From Acidobacteriota bacterium (GTDB taxonomy: Bacteria > Acidobacteriota > Terriglobia > Terriglobales > Acidobacteriaceae), in assembly GCA_013289765.1 (NCBI GenBank), contig JABCZI010000015.1, forward strand, positions 1 to 64,000: a stretch of 64,000 nucleotides of DNA, read 5' to 3'. Below are positions 23,710 through 32,688 of the stretch, piece after piece (the stretch's first letter is position 1; each line of letters begins with the position of its first letter). The translations under genes were made by a program, and so were the position numbers. Under the pieces are notes generated by a model. The model was not told where the DNA came from. It searched no databases and saw only the letters and a list, made by a program, of their open reading frames with translations.

Positions 23710-25341
23710 ATGCTTTCAGTCAGTAATGTCTCCATGCGCTACGGCGCCAAAATCTTGTTTGATGAAGTCTCGGTGGCATTTACGCCGGGCAAGCGCTACG
23801 GCCTGACCGGGCCGAACGGTGCTGGCAAGTCCACGTTCATGAAATTGCTGAGCGGGGAACTGGATCCGCAGAAGGGAACGGTCGTACGTCCGCGGAAGCT
23901 CGGAGTTCTAAGTCAGGACCAGTATGCCTTCGACGCTTTCACCGCGATCGATACGGTCATCATGGGCAACAAGCGGCTCTGGGCCGCGATGCAGGAGCGC
24001 GACGCGATTTATTCCAAGGCCGACATGACCGATGAAGACGGCATGAAGCTTGGAGAACTCGAAGGCATTGTCGGCGAAGAAGACGGATACACAGCGGAAA
24101 GCGACGCCGCGATCCTGCTGCAAGGGCTGGACATCCCTGATGAAGCGCATTCGCGCAAAATGAGTGAATTGCAGGGCGGACAGAAAGTCCGCGTGCTTCT
24201 GGCGCAGGCGTTGTTCGGGCATCCGCAAGCGTTGCTGCTGGATGAACCGACCAACAACCTGGATTTGGATTCAATCCATTGGCTGCAAGGATTTCTGAAT
24301 GCATACGACGGTGTAGTCATTGCGATCTCGCACGACCGGCATTTTCTGAACAGCATTTGTACGCATATTGCCGATATCGACTACGAGACGATTATCACTT
24401 ACACCGGATCGTACGACGATATGGTGCTGGCCAAGACTCAGGTGCGTTCGCAGATCGAATCGCAGAACGCGCAACGCGAAAAGAAAATTTCGCAGTTGAA
24501 TGAATTCATCGCGCGGTTTGCCGCGGGCACGCGGTCAAGCCAGGTGCAGTCGCGGCGCAAGGAAGTCGAGCGCCTGCAAGTGACGGAACTCGCAAAATCG
24601 AATATTCAGCGGCCCTACATCAAGTTCGAACAGAAGCGGCCTTCGGGCAAGCACATTATCGAAATCGAGCACCTGAGCAAGGCTTACGGCGACAAGAAAG
24701 TTATCCGCGATTTCACCGCCAGCATTACACGCGGGGAAAGAATCGCGCTGATGGGCCGCAACGGAGCGGGCAAGACCACACTGGTGAATTCGTTACTTGC
24801 GAATTCCCCGACCACGCCGGAAGCTGAGCTACGCAAGACCAGCGGCTACGATGGACCCTTTGTCGATGCCGGCAAAGTGATCTGGGGACACGAGGCATCG
24901 ATTGGCTATTTCGCCCAGGATCACCGCAGCCTGATCGAGGGCGGGATGACGGCGCTGGAGTGGCTGCATCAATGGAATCCGGCGGCGGTGAGTGAGGAAA
25001 TTCGCGGACTGCTGGGGCAGATGCTCTTTGCACGCGAGGAGGCAACGAAGTCCACAAGCGTTCTCTCGGGCGGCGAGGCTGCGCGCTTGCTGTTCTGCAA
25101 GCTGATGCTGCAAAAGCCGAACGTGCTCATACTCGACGAACCGACGAACCATTTGGATCTCGAGGCGATTAACGCGCTGAACATCTCACTGCAGAGGTAT
25201 CAGGGAACTGTACTGCTGGTGAGCCACGATCACGATTTAATCGACGAAGTGGCGACACGCATTTGGCACTTCGAGAGCGATCACATGATTACGGATTTCA
25301 AGGGAACGTACGAGGAGTATCAGGCGGCGGTGGCGGTTTAG
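23710..25341 (+). CDS. ABC-F ATPase (YbiT-like), ribosome-associated
   Basis: The 543-residue protein has two ABC cassettes and no membrane helix. Cassette 1 has Walker A GPNGAGKST, signature SELQGGQK and LLLDEPTNNLD. Cassette 2 has GRNGAGKTT, LSGGEAARL and LILDEPTNHLD. The linker (about 230-310) is the charged interdomain helix pair by which ABC-F proteins reach the ribosomal P/E site. The length and the long insertion after the first Walker A are typical of YbiT. The leader (23600-23709) contains repeated AGCTTCC/GAAGAAGC tracts that can pair and might attenuate transcription. A role as translation factor is more likely than antibiotic resistance. Confidence 0.9.
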   Translation: MLSVSNVSMRYGAKILFDEVSVAFTPGKRYGLTGPNGAGKSTFMKLLSGELDPQKGTVVRPRKLGVLSQDQYAFDAFTAIDTVIMGNKRLWAAMQERDAIYSKADMTDEDGMKLGELEGIVGEEDGYTAESDAAILLQGLDIPDEAHSRKMSELQGGQKVRVLLAQALFGHPQALLLDEPTNNLDLDSIHWLQGFLNAYDGVVIAISHDRHFLNSICTHIADIDYETIITYTGSYDDMVLAKTQVRSQIESQNAQREKKISQLNEFIARFAAGTRSSQVQSRRKEVERLQVTELAKSNIQRPYIKFEQKRPSGKHIIEIEHLSKAYGDKKVIRDFTASITRGERIALMGRNGAGKTTLVNSLLANSPTTPEAELRKTSGYDGPFVDAGKVIWGHEASIGYFAQDHRSLIEGGMTALEWLHQWNPAAVSEEIRGLLGQMLFAREEATKSTSVLSGGEAARLLFCKLMLQKPNVLILDEPTNHLDLEAINALNISLQRYQGTVLLVSHDHDLIDEVATRIWHFESDHMITDFKGTYEEYQAAVAV

Positions 25342-25374
25342 AGGAAACCAGGGTTCCCTTCGACTTCGCTCAGG

Positions 25375-25389
25375 GCAAGCCTCGCTTGC
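25375..25389 (+). repeat. Short hairpin in a dispersed-type intergenic sequence
   Basis: GCAAGC-CTC-GCTTGC forms a perfect 6-bp hairpin after the ABC-F gene, preceded by CCCTTCGACTTCGCTCAGG. No T-run follows, so it is not a standard terminator. The sequence looks like a dispersed intergenic repeat, but no second copy is in this window. Confidence 0.35.
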
Positions 25390-25547
25390 TCGAAATGACG
25401 GGCTGTTTTCCGACTGCCCCATTTTCGGTGCATGTAAATCAACCAGGTTCTCCACAGACTTCCACATTGTTTCCAGTTGCGTTTCTAACCGAAAGTTTCA
25501 GATAATGGCTGCGGGGATGTACTTACCCAGTCCCGCACGCGCAGGAT

Positions 25548-26441
25548 TTGTGTACCGTGTACAGTCGAGCCGATTTACTTAGAATTCTCCACCTTACACC
25601 GCGCCAGTTGGCGAACTGGGAGCGGGCGGGTCTGATTGCGGCCTCTACTGCCTATTGTTTTTCCGACCTGCTGAAAGTCAAAAAAATCCGTGATTTATGC
25701 GCCATGAAGGTGCGTCCGGCGGTGATCCGCGAATCGCTTGAAGCCATGCAGCGGCAGGCTTCGGGCATGGGGAACCCATTAATCGATGCCGGAGCTTCAT
25801 TCACCAACAAGCATCGGGTAGCATTTCGTCATGACGGCCGGCTGCTTGAACCAATCGCGGGTCAGTTTGTGATGGACTTTTCCTCGAGCGAAAGAGTTGT
25901 AACGCGCACGCCCATTCCGTCCTCCGAGCCCGGCCCGCAGGATAACGAAGCCGCAGTGTGGTTCGCCCGCGGCATTGCCCTGGAAGAGGATCCGGGCACC
26001 CAGACCGAAGCGCTGGCGGCCTATCAGAAAGTTCTCGAATTCGATCCCAACCACGCGGCCGCGCACATCAATTTGGGCACCCTGCACTACAACCGGCAGG
26101 ATTTCTCACTGGCGGAAAAACATTACCGCGCCGCTCTGCACTCTGATCCTCGCTACGCGCTAGCCTATTTCGATTTGGGCAATGTGCTGGATGAGACGGG
26201 GCGCGTGCAGGAAGCTATCCAGACCTACAAGATGGCGATCCAGCTCGCTCCTACCTACGCCGATGCGCATTACAATCTCGCGCTCGCTTTCGAAAAAATT
26301 CGTGAACCGCGCAAGGCGTTGAAGCATTGGCAGGCATATATCAAGCTCGATACCACCGGCCCCTGGTCAGTGCATGCGCGCAATCAGATTCAGCGCATTC
26401 TGCAGGCGGACTCGCTGAAGCTGGTACATTCGCGTCGCTAG
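25548..26441 (+). CDS. MerR-like DNA-binding domain fused to TPR repeats
   Basis: The 297-residue protein begins with a winged-helix segment of MerR type (YSRADLLRILHLTPRQLANWERAGLI, in two parts). After a linker of about 100 residues come at least three tetratricopeptide repeats (about 135-275): AAAHINLGTLHYNRQDF, ALAYFDLGNVLDETGRV and ADAHYNLALAFEKIREP. No dimerisation helix typical of MerR is visible. The start is TTG at 25548 or GTG at 25557. A regulator that senses a protein partner through its TPR repeats is the simplest reading; targets are unknown. Confidence 0.78.
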   Translation: MCTVYSRADLLRILHLTPRQLANWERAGLIAASTAYCFSDLLKVKKIRDLCAMKVRPAVIRESLEAMQRQASGMGNPLIDAGASFTNKHRVAFRHDGRLLEPIAGQFVMDFSSSERVVTRTPIPSSEPGPQDNEAAVWFARGIALEEDPGTQTEALAAYQKVLEFDPNHAAAHINLGTLHYNRQDFSLAEKHYRAALHSDPRYALAYFDLGNVLDETGRVQEAIQTYKMAIQLAPTYADAHYNLALAFEKIREPRKALKHWQAYIKLDTTGPWSVHARNQIQRILQADSLKLVHSRR

Positions 26442-26517
26442 CGCATGCGTCCGCCTCCAATGGTTTGAACAGTGCTAAAATTCAGGGTTTGCCATTCTTT
26501 CTCGTGAAGGGATTCGC

Positions 26518-27696
26518 ATGCCCGAGACGACCCTGCAACCCGCCGTTCCTACGCCCCTGACCACCCTTACCGACGACGAAATCCTCTTCCGCGACAACAT
26601 CCGCCAGTTCGCCGACGAGAAGATCCGCCCGCTAGTTCGGGAGATGGACGAGAAGGGCATCTTCGACAAAGATCTCATTCGTGAATTCTTCCAGCTCGGG
26701 CTAATGGGGATTGAAATCCCTGAGGAATATGGTGGCGGGGGCGCCAAGTTTTTCGAAGCGATCCTGGCAGTGGAAGAATTGTCGCGCGTCGACGCTTCCG
26801 CAGGCGTAATCGTCGACGTCCAAAACACCCTGGTTAATAATGCCCTATTGCGCTGGGGCAGCGCCGAACAGAAGAAGCGCTATCTGCCGAAGATGGCGGC
26901 AGAGACTGTCGGAGCCTACGCCCTGAGCGAAGCGGGATCGGGCTCCGACGCTTTCGGACTGCAAACCCGCGCACAACTGCAGGGCGGCGATTACGTGCTC
27001 ACCGGGCGGAAGCTATGGATCACCAACAGCAAAGAAGCGGGATTGTTTGTCCTGTTCGCCACCCTCGATCCATCTGCTGGCTACAAAGGCATTACAGCAT
27101 TTCTGGTGGAGAAGAACGTTCCCGGATTCAGCGTAGGAAAAAAAGAAGACAAGCTGGGCATTCGCGCTTCCTCCACCTGCGAGTTGATTCTTGAAGACTG
27201 CCACGTTCCCAAGGAAAACGTGCTCGGCGAGCCCGGAAAAGGATACAAGATCGCGATCGAGACGCTGAACGAGGGGCGAATCGGTATTGGAGCGCAGATG
27301 ATCGGCTTGGCGCGCGGTGCCTGGGAGTTCGCCGCAAAGTATGCCAAGGAGCGCAAACAGTTCGGAAAGGCAATCGCCGAGTTCCAGGGCATCCAGTTCC
27401 AGATCGCCCAAATGGCCACCGAGATCGAAGCCGCCCGGCTTATGGTCTACAACGCAGCGCGAATGAAGGACGCGGGCGTGAACTTCGTCAAAGAAGCCGC
27501 GATGACGAAGCTCTTTGCTTCGCAGGTTGCGGAACGCGTGACATCCCTGGCCATCGAGATCTATGGCGGCTATGGCTTTACCAAGGACTATCCAGTCGAG
27601 AAATACTGGCGTGACGCCAAAATCGGCAAGATCTACGAAGGGACCTCCAACATGCAACTCGCGACAATCGCGAAGCTCTTGCTGGGCGGGAAATAG
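26518..27696 (+). CDS. Short-chain-type acyl-CoA dehydrogenase
   Basis: The 392-residue flavoprotein has all three acyl-CoA dehydrogenase domains. FAD and substrate motifs are YALSEAGSGSDAFG (about 140-153) and LWITNSKEAG. The C-terminal IYGGYGFTKDYPVEK is followed by KIYEGTSNMQ, with the catalytic glutamate of short- and medium-chain enzymes. It oxidises acyl-CoA to 2-enoyl-CoA with electrons passed to ETF. GAAGGGA precedes the ATG. It is a lone gene without beta-oxidation partners nearby, so chain length cannot be fixed. Confidence 0.92.
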   Translation: MPETTLQPAVPTPLTTLTDDEILFRDNIRQFADEKIRPLVREMDEKGIFDKDLIREFFQLGLMGIEIPEEYGGGGAKFFEAILAVEELSRVDASAGVIVDVQNTLVNNALLRWGSAEQKKRYLPKMAAETVGAYALSEAGSGSDAFGLQTRAQLQGGDYVLTGRKLWITNSKEAGLFVLFATLDPSAGYKGITAFLVEKNVPGFSVGKKEDKLGIRASSTCELILEDCHVPKENVLGEPGKGYKIAIETLNEGRIGIGAQMIGLARGAWEFAAKYAKERKQFGKAIAEFQGIQFQIAQMATEIEAARLMVYNAARMKDAGVNFVKEAAMTKLFASQVAERVTSLAIEIYGGYGFTKDYPVEKYWRDAKIGKIYEGTSNMQLATIAKLLLGGK

Positions 27697-27894
27697 GGAC
27701 GTGGCGTAACTCGTCGGCCCCGGCCGCGTTGCCGCCGGCGCGGAAGGAACGGCAATTACGGGATTCGTTGCTTAATATGTGCATCGGATTGCACTTACAA
27801 GCCCAACGCGACGCCCAGAAAAGCACGCTAAGTCCAGTTGATTAAATATCTTCCGCCGGCTCCTGCCATTGGCTGACAAGCTGCAATTGGCGAT

Positions 27895-28434
27895 ATGCCT
27901 GCTCTCAGGCCAGGGTGCCACTTGACTACTTTGTTCGGAAACACAGAGACGATCGCGGTAACGACTCCAAAGAAGAAGTACAGCCTTCTACCGGTGCTCA
28001 CGGTACTGTTCGTGATCTCCTACAGTCTGATGACCATGCTGATCGTTGAACAAGGCTCGGTCATCCAATCGCAAGGTGGCGTCATCAAAAGTTTGCTGCG
28101 TGACAGCGTGGAACTGTGGGGCATGAAGGGAAAGCCCAACGCGGATACGCAGATTGCGAAGGCACGCGGACAGAACCCAGGGCAGGCGCCGTCGACCCAG
28201 TCCCCGACTCGCAGTCAGTCGTCTCAGATTCCGTCCTCCGAGGTTCCGTCAAATCAGGTTCCGTCAAATCAGGTTCCGTCAACCACAACGCCGTCAACGC
28301 AAACCCCGTCAACCCAGGGAGTGCAACAACACGCGACGAGCCGGTCCGGGAAGGTTGCGAAGCCTGGAATGCAGGCTCCTCCGATTCCGGCAGAGGATCT
28401 GGTGGATCACAGGCGCGCTTTAGTTACGATTTAA
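27895..28434 (+). CDS. Single-pass membrane protein with Pro/Ser pentapeptide repeats
   Basis: The 179-residue protein has one membrane helix (about 32-51, VLTVLFVISYSLMTML). A low-complexity tail follows, in which the pentad PSNQV/PSTQT is repeated about seven times. The DNA shows exact 15-bp direct copies at 28246-28260 and 28261-28275. The tail probably extends into the periplasm as a flexible spacer. No function is recognised. The ATG at 27895 has no clear ribosome-binding site; a TTG at 27922 is an alternative. Confidence 0.6.
   Translation: MPALRPGCHLTTLFGNTETIAVTTPKKKYSLLPVLTVLFVISYSLMTMLIVEQGSVIQSQGGVIKSLLRDSVELWGMKGKPNADTQIAKARGQNPGQAPSTQSPTRSQSSQIPSSEVPSNQVPSNQVPSTTTPSTQTPSTQGVQQHATSRSGKVAKPGMQAPPIPAEDLVDHRRALVTI
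28246..28275 (+). repeat. 15-bp tandem repeat inside the Pro/Ser-rich gene
   Basis: CCGTCAAATCAGGTT occurs twice in direct succession, with degenerate copies on both sides (28231-28245 and 28276-28320). Each unit codes for one pentapeptide, so length variation by slippage would stay in frame. Confidence 0.75.
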
Positions 28435-28482
28435 GGGCGTCGCACTGAGCGTCTTCGCCGACGCATTGGAAAGTTGGAAACA

Positions 28483-28725
28483 ATGAAGGTTCTGGCCCTA
28501 GCCTTGTTGTTAAGCGTCACGGCTGCGAAGCCGGTTCCACCCGCGCGCCAGCCATCCGGGCATCTGCAACAGCCTTCCAAAGGAGGTCGCTGGTACTTCG
28601 CCGCCAGCGGCCACGCGGTTTATTGCTATGGGCCTGTGATGACATTGCCCCAGGGCAATGGCAACTTGCAAAAGGTTGCTACTTTCTGTCGCGAAGGAAA
28701 GACCGTCGTTCCTCTGAAGGATTAG
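28483..28725 (+). CDS. Small secreted protein, unknown function
   Basis: The 80-residue product begins MKVLALALLLSVTAAKP, a short signal peptide. The mature part is about 60 residues and contains RWYFAASGHAVYCYGP and two cysteines (CYGP and FCREG) that could form a disulfide. No family is recognised. The frame also has a TTG three codons earlier; the ATG at 28483 fits the signal peptide better. Confidence 0.6.
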   Translation: MKVLALALLLSVTAAKPVPPARQPSGHLQQPSKGGRWYFAASGHAVYCYGPVMTLPQGNGNLQKVATFCREGKTVVPLKD

Positions 28726-28809
28726 CCCGCGACTCCCATCACGCTTTCAATCCGGAAAGCGCCGCCGCAGCCCCGCACCTGCATGGCATCCCTTGTAAAC
28801 TGATAAGGC

Positions 28810-29655
28810 ATGCCGGAACTCCCGGAAGTTGAAACCATTGCACGCGGACTGGCGAGCCGAGTCTCAGGCGATGAGATCGAATCGGTCTGGCTGGGCCAGA
28901 AACCGGAACCGCTGAAGTCTACGGCGCAAGAAATCGCCGCGACGCTTGAGCACACCCGTATCGCTACGGTGCGGCGAGTAGGGAAGCATATTGTCTTCGA
29001 CCTCGAGCCAAACGGTAGAGCGAGGGCTCGATCCCGGCAATCACACTTGCCTCCAACTGCTTCAGCACAGTGGATCGTCCATTTGGGTATGACGGGGCGA
29101 TTGCAGGTCTGCGAGCCGCAGACAGAAATTCTCAAGCACACGCACGCAATTCTGAAGCTGGCGTCGGGCAGGGAACTGCGATTTGTCGATCCCCGACGCT
29201 TCGGGCGTTTGAGCGTTACCCGCGGCTTTGAAGCCGCCGGCATTGAGCCGCTCGAAGCGGATTTCGACCCCTTCTTCGCCTTGTTTCGTGGCCGCAAGAC
29301 TCCCATCAAGAGCGCGTTACTCAATCAAAAACTATTGCGCGGCGTCGGGAACATTTATGCCGACGAATCTCTGTTTCGCGCCGGAATCCGCCCCCGCCGG
29401 AGCGCTTCCAGCATTACGCGAAAACAATGGGCCAAACTGCTGGCGTCGGTGAAAGAAGTCTTGCAGGAAGCGATTGCTCAGGGCGGTTCATCCATCTCAG
29501 ATTACGTGGATGCCGACGGCGAAGAAGGTTTCTTCCAGTTGCGGCATCGCGTCTACGGTCGCGAAGGCGAGCCCTGCCTGGTTTGCAAGACCCCCGTCAA
29601 GCGCATCGTGATCGCCGGACGCAGCAGCCACTATTGCCCGAAGTGCCAGAAGTGA
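28810..29655 (+). CDS. mutM: Formamidopyrimidine-DNA glycosylase
   Basis: The 281-residue base-excision repair enzyme removes oxidised purines and nicks the strand. It begins with the catalytic PELPEVE after removal of Met. GKHIVFDL follows near 58, with the conserved lysine, and so does a helix-two-turn-helix region with LLNQKLLRGVGNIYADE. The C-terminal zinc finger is CLVC...YCPKC. All catalytic and metal residues are present. A 15-residue insertion near residue 76 (around RARARSRQSH) is longer than in E. coli. It stands alone. Confidence 0.95.
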   Translation: MPELPEVETIARGLASRVSGDEIESVWLGQKPEPLKSTAQEIAATLEHTRIATVRRVGKHIVFDLEPNGRARARSRQSHLPPTASAQWIVHLGMTGRLQVCEPQTEILKHTHAILKLASGRELRFVDPRRFGRLSVTRGFEAAGIEPLEADFDPFFALFRGRKTPIKSALLNQKLLRGVGNIYADESLFRAGIRPRRSASSITRKQWAKLLASVKEVLQEAIAQGGSSISDYVDADGEEGFFQLRHRVYGREGEPCLVCKTPVKRIVIAGRSSHYCPKCQK

Positions 29656-29664
29656 TGAGGCGAT

Positions 29665-29766
29665 TGCTGATTGAGGATTTCTGATTGAGGATTTCTGATT
29701 GTTCGAAACATTTCTTCCTAAGGGCTTTCGATCAGGAATCGACAATCGTCAATCAACAATCATCAA
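29665..29766. repeat. GATTG-rich inverted and tandem repeat
   Basis: GATTGAGGATTTCT is repeated directly in the first 40 bp. CAATCGTCAATCAACAATCATC about 40 bp later is the inverted counterpart, so the two ends can pair. The segment lies between mutM and the glucokinase gene. It resembles short dispersed intergenic repeats; no coding function. Confidence 0.5.
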
Positions 29767-29807
29767 TCCGCGCACGTTCCATCCAAGTTCTGCTAATCTT
29801 TCTCGTC

Positions 29808-30845
29808 ATGCCTGATTTTTCCATTGGCGTCGATCTAGGCGGCACGAACCTGCGCATTGCCGCGGTGAGCGGCGATGGACAGCTTCTCGAGAAAGTCACA
29901 CTCGGCACCAAGGTCGCTCTCGGCCGCGATCATGTGATCAACGAAATGTGCGATGCCATCCAACGTCTCTCATCCAAATACAAAGAGGCAGGGAAGCTTC
30001 TTGGCGCGGGTATCGGCGTTCCCGGCATCATCGACATGCAAACCGGAATGCTGCGCAAGTCGGCTAATCTTCCGGGCTGGTCGGAATATCCGGTGCGCGC
30101 CGAAATCGAGCGCCGGCTGGGTGCGCGAGTAGTCCTCGAAAACGACGCGAACGTCGCCGCGCTCGGCGAACAGTGGCTGGGTGCCGCCCGCGGCGTCCCG
30201 AACGTGGCGGTGGTCACGCTGGGCACAGGAATCGGAGGCGGCATCGTCCTCGGCGGAAAAATCTGGCACGGCATGAACGGCATGGCGGGCGAGTTCGGAC
30301 ACATCACCCTCGAGCCCGAAGGCCATCCCTGTGGCTGCGGAAATCACGGATGCGCCGAACAATATGCTTCCGCGAGTGCGATCATTCGAATGGCTCGCGA
30401 AGCGATTGCCAGTGGTGAGGCACAGTCGCTGGCCCAGGCTTCGTCGTCCGATCCTGAGTTCGGAGCGAAATCAATCTACAATCTTGCGATCCAGGGGGAC
30501 GAACACGCCCGCCGCATCTTCCGCAGTTTTGGACGCTACCTGGGTATTCTGCTCGCCGGACTGATCAATGTTTTGAATCTGGATATGTTCGTCATCGGCG
30601 GAGGCGTTTCGAGCGCGTGGGACGCCTACGCCCCAAACATGTTTGATGAGATTCGGGAAAGATCTCTCGTCTATGCGGCCACGGCTCCGGCTGATCCACT
30701 GATGAGCGATTCGCTGACTAAAGAAGGAGGCGCCTCGGCACAGACTGAAAGCCGCACCGAACGAAAAACTATCATTACGCGCGCTTTGCTGGGAAGCGAT
30801 GCAGGACTCTATGGAGCGGCTCGCGTCGCGGTGACGGCGGCATAG
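29808..30845 (+). CDS. ROK-family glucokinase
   Basis: The 345-residue sugar kinase has the N-terminal ATP-binding motif IGVDLGGTNLRIA, NDANVAALGEQWLGAA with the catalytic Asp, and the ROK zinc motif CGCGNHGCAEQYAS (near 180). FVIGGGVSSAWDAY completes the second ATP site. It phosphorylates glucose or a related sugar. The frame is open to 29685, but the family start is the ATG at 29808; the extra upstream codons come from the repeat region. The gene is a single unit, convergent with the DUF3300 gene. Confidence 0.88.
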   Translation: MPDFSIGVDLGGTNLRIAAVSGDGQLLEKVTLGTKVALGRDHVINEMCDAIQRLSSKYKEAGKLLGAGIGVPGIIDMQTGMLRKSANLPGWSEYPVRAEIERRLGARVVLENDANVAALGEQWLGAARGVPNVAVVTLGTGIGGGIVLGGKIWHGMNGMAGEFGHITLEPEGHPCGCGNHGCAEQYASASAIIRMAREAIASGEAQSLAQASSSDPEFGAKSIYNLAIQGDEHARRIFRSFGRYLGILLAGLINVLNLDMFVIGGGVSSAWDAYAPNMFDEIRERSLVYAATAPADPLMSDSLTKEGGASAQTESRTERKTIITRALLGSDAGLYGAARVAVTAA

Positions 30846-30925
30846 AGGTCGTAAATCGTCGCTAAAGTAGCTCGAAGCGGTCCCCGAGTAACTTTCAAAG
30901 TCAAGATGCGATCCCCTCGCGCGAC

Positions 30926-32620
30926 TCAGTGATGATGTTTGCCGCCTCCGCCCGAGTGGCTGTGACCACCCGAGTGCCCGGAAGAGTGACCGCCTCCGCC
31001 CGAATGCCCGTGGCTGAAACTCTTGCCGCCGCCAAAGTTTTTGGCCGTGTTGTGTCCGCCGCCGAAATGCGACCCGCCTGAGTGTTCCCGCTTGCCGGAC
31101 TTCGCAAAACCGTTATTCCTGGAGCTGGCAGAATACCGATTTCCGAAGCCGCTGCGCTGGAAGCCTCCATCCTGCCCGCGATTGGCCCGCATCGAACTAC
31201 CGTAGCTCGCGCCCGCCCTGCTTCCATAGCTCTGATTGGACCCGCCACGAAAGCTGGATCCGTAAGCCGAACTCCCATAACGCTGCGATCCATAGCCCTG
31301 CGACCCGTAACGCTGGGACCCATACTGCTGGGACCCATACTGCTGCGACCGGGCGACCGCCGGCTGGAATCCGCGATTAGATTCTCCCAAAGCTCGCCCA
31401 TAGCGCGCGCCGAACGTTTGATAGCCGCGGCTCTCTCCGGACCGGTTCCGCGCATATGCGTCTTCGTTGCGGGTTCGTGCAAACCCTTGCGAACGCGCAC
31501 GGCCGTATTCTCCATTCGAGCGGCCGTATCTTGCGAAGTTTCCAGACGATCCGTAACCGCGCCCGGCGAACGCTCCCCTCTGCGAAAAGGCGCGAGAGCC
31601 TCCATTTCGTAAGCCCCAATCGGCCACTGTTGCGCTGTGCGAAAAATAGTCCGAATGATTGAACAGCACCGACTGAGTCAGCCAGTTCAAACCCCAACCC
31701 AGCCACCCCCAGGGCGTCTGGGTGAACGCCGACATTGCGATGCCTGCCCCAAATCTTACCGCTGCTGGCCCGAATGACGACGCGAAGAACGACCCTACCG
31801 CATCGAGCGCTGAAAACCCTGGGTAGGGCGATACTGGTTCCCCGTACGCACTCCACGGGTTGTAGGACGGCACATAAACCACCTGCGGGTTTACCGGCGA
31901 CACCTCGATGTTGCCTTGCTCGTAGTCCACCGCTTCTTGCGGAGTGCTTTGCAGATTTCCAGCAGCCCGGGCGCGCTGTCGCATCTCCTGCACTGCTTGG
32001 AGCGTATCCTGGGGTTGGTTGTAGTAAGCAGCACCCAATTCGGAAGTCCAGTGCAGATTCTGGTCCATCTGCGACAGCACCTGGGGGAACGCGGTCAGCG
32101 CTTTTACGCTCGGATCCCAAGGCTGGGCGTCGGCTCCCGCTGCGATCTGATCAGGCGGGGCATAGCCTTGCGCCCGCAGCCAGCGGTCCGCCTCCGCCAC
32201 CTGCTCGGGATAGGTCGATGCTGTCAGCACTTCAGCAATCAGCGCATCCGGATAGAGCGCAATCGGCGCCACCAGTTGCTCCAGGTCCGGAGCATTAAGA
32301 GGGCGCATTTGCCCATATCCTTGTTGCGCATCCGCCTGACCTGAGTCCCCATATTCCTGTTGCGAATACGACTGTTGCCCATAGGGCTGAGGCTGCTGCG
32401 CGTAACCCGGCTGTTGATACCCTGACTCTGGCGGGTACTCGCCAAGGTCTGGCCCCTCTTGCGCCAGCAGTTCCCCTCGGACGACCGGCACTACAAGGAG
32501 CGCCATAGCCAACGCGATTAGGCCTCCTAGAGGCCCGCCGCGGTTGTGGGTAGATGGACTATCGGGAGAATCAATCTGCAGACGGGTAAACGTACTACTG
32601 CACGATCCAGAGGTGTGCAT
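30926..32620 (-). CDS. DUF3300 protein with prion-like YGSQ and Gly/His tails
   Basis: The 564-residue protein has an N-terminal hydrophobic segment (about 34-52) that probably serves for export. A Gln/Tyr-rich linker comes next (SYSQQEYGDSGQ). The DUF3300 domain itself (about 105-310) has LVAPIALYPDALIAEVLTA and VVYVPSYNPWSAYGEP. The remaining 240 residues are low complexity: repeats of YGSQQ/YGSQR/YGSQG (about 430-460), then SHGHSGGGGHSSGHSGGH ending in GGKHHH. DUF3300 has no known activity. The tails suggest an extracellular or surface-associated, possibly metal-binding protein. Confidence 0.85.
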   Translation of the reverse strand: MHTSGSCSSTFTRLQIDSPDSPSTHNRGGPLGGLIALAMALLVVPVVRGELLAQEGPDLGEYPPESGYQQPGYAQQPQPYGQQSYSQQEYGDSGQADAQQGYGQMRPLNAPDLEQLVAPIALYPDALIAEVLTASTYPEQVAEADRWLRAQGYAPPDQIAAGADAQPWDPSVKALTAFPQVLSQMDQNLHWTSELGAAYYNQPQDTLQAVQEMRQRARAAGNLQSTPQEAVDYEQGNIEVSPVNPQVVYVPSYNPWSAYGEPVSPYPGFSALDAVGSFFASSFGPAAVRFGAGIAMSAFTQTPWGWLGWGLNWLTQSVLFNHSDYFSHSATVADWGLRNGGSRAFSQRGAFAGRGYGSSGNFARYGRSNGEYGRARSQGFARTRNEDAYARNRSGESRGYQTFGARYGRALGESNRGFQPAVARSQQYGSQQYGSQRYGSQGYGSQRYGSSAYGSSFRGGSNQSYGSRAGASYGSSMRANRGQDGGFQRSGFGNRYSASSRNNGFAKSGKREHSGGSHFGGGHNTAKNFGGGKSFSHGHSGGGGHSSGHSGGHSHSGGGGKHHH

Positions 32621-32688
32621 TTAGGGTCACATCCTTCTTAGTGGCTGACATAGGCAGGTCTTAAGCCCATACCTACGTTCTAACGCCG

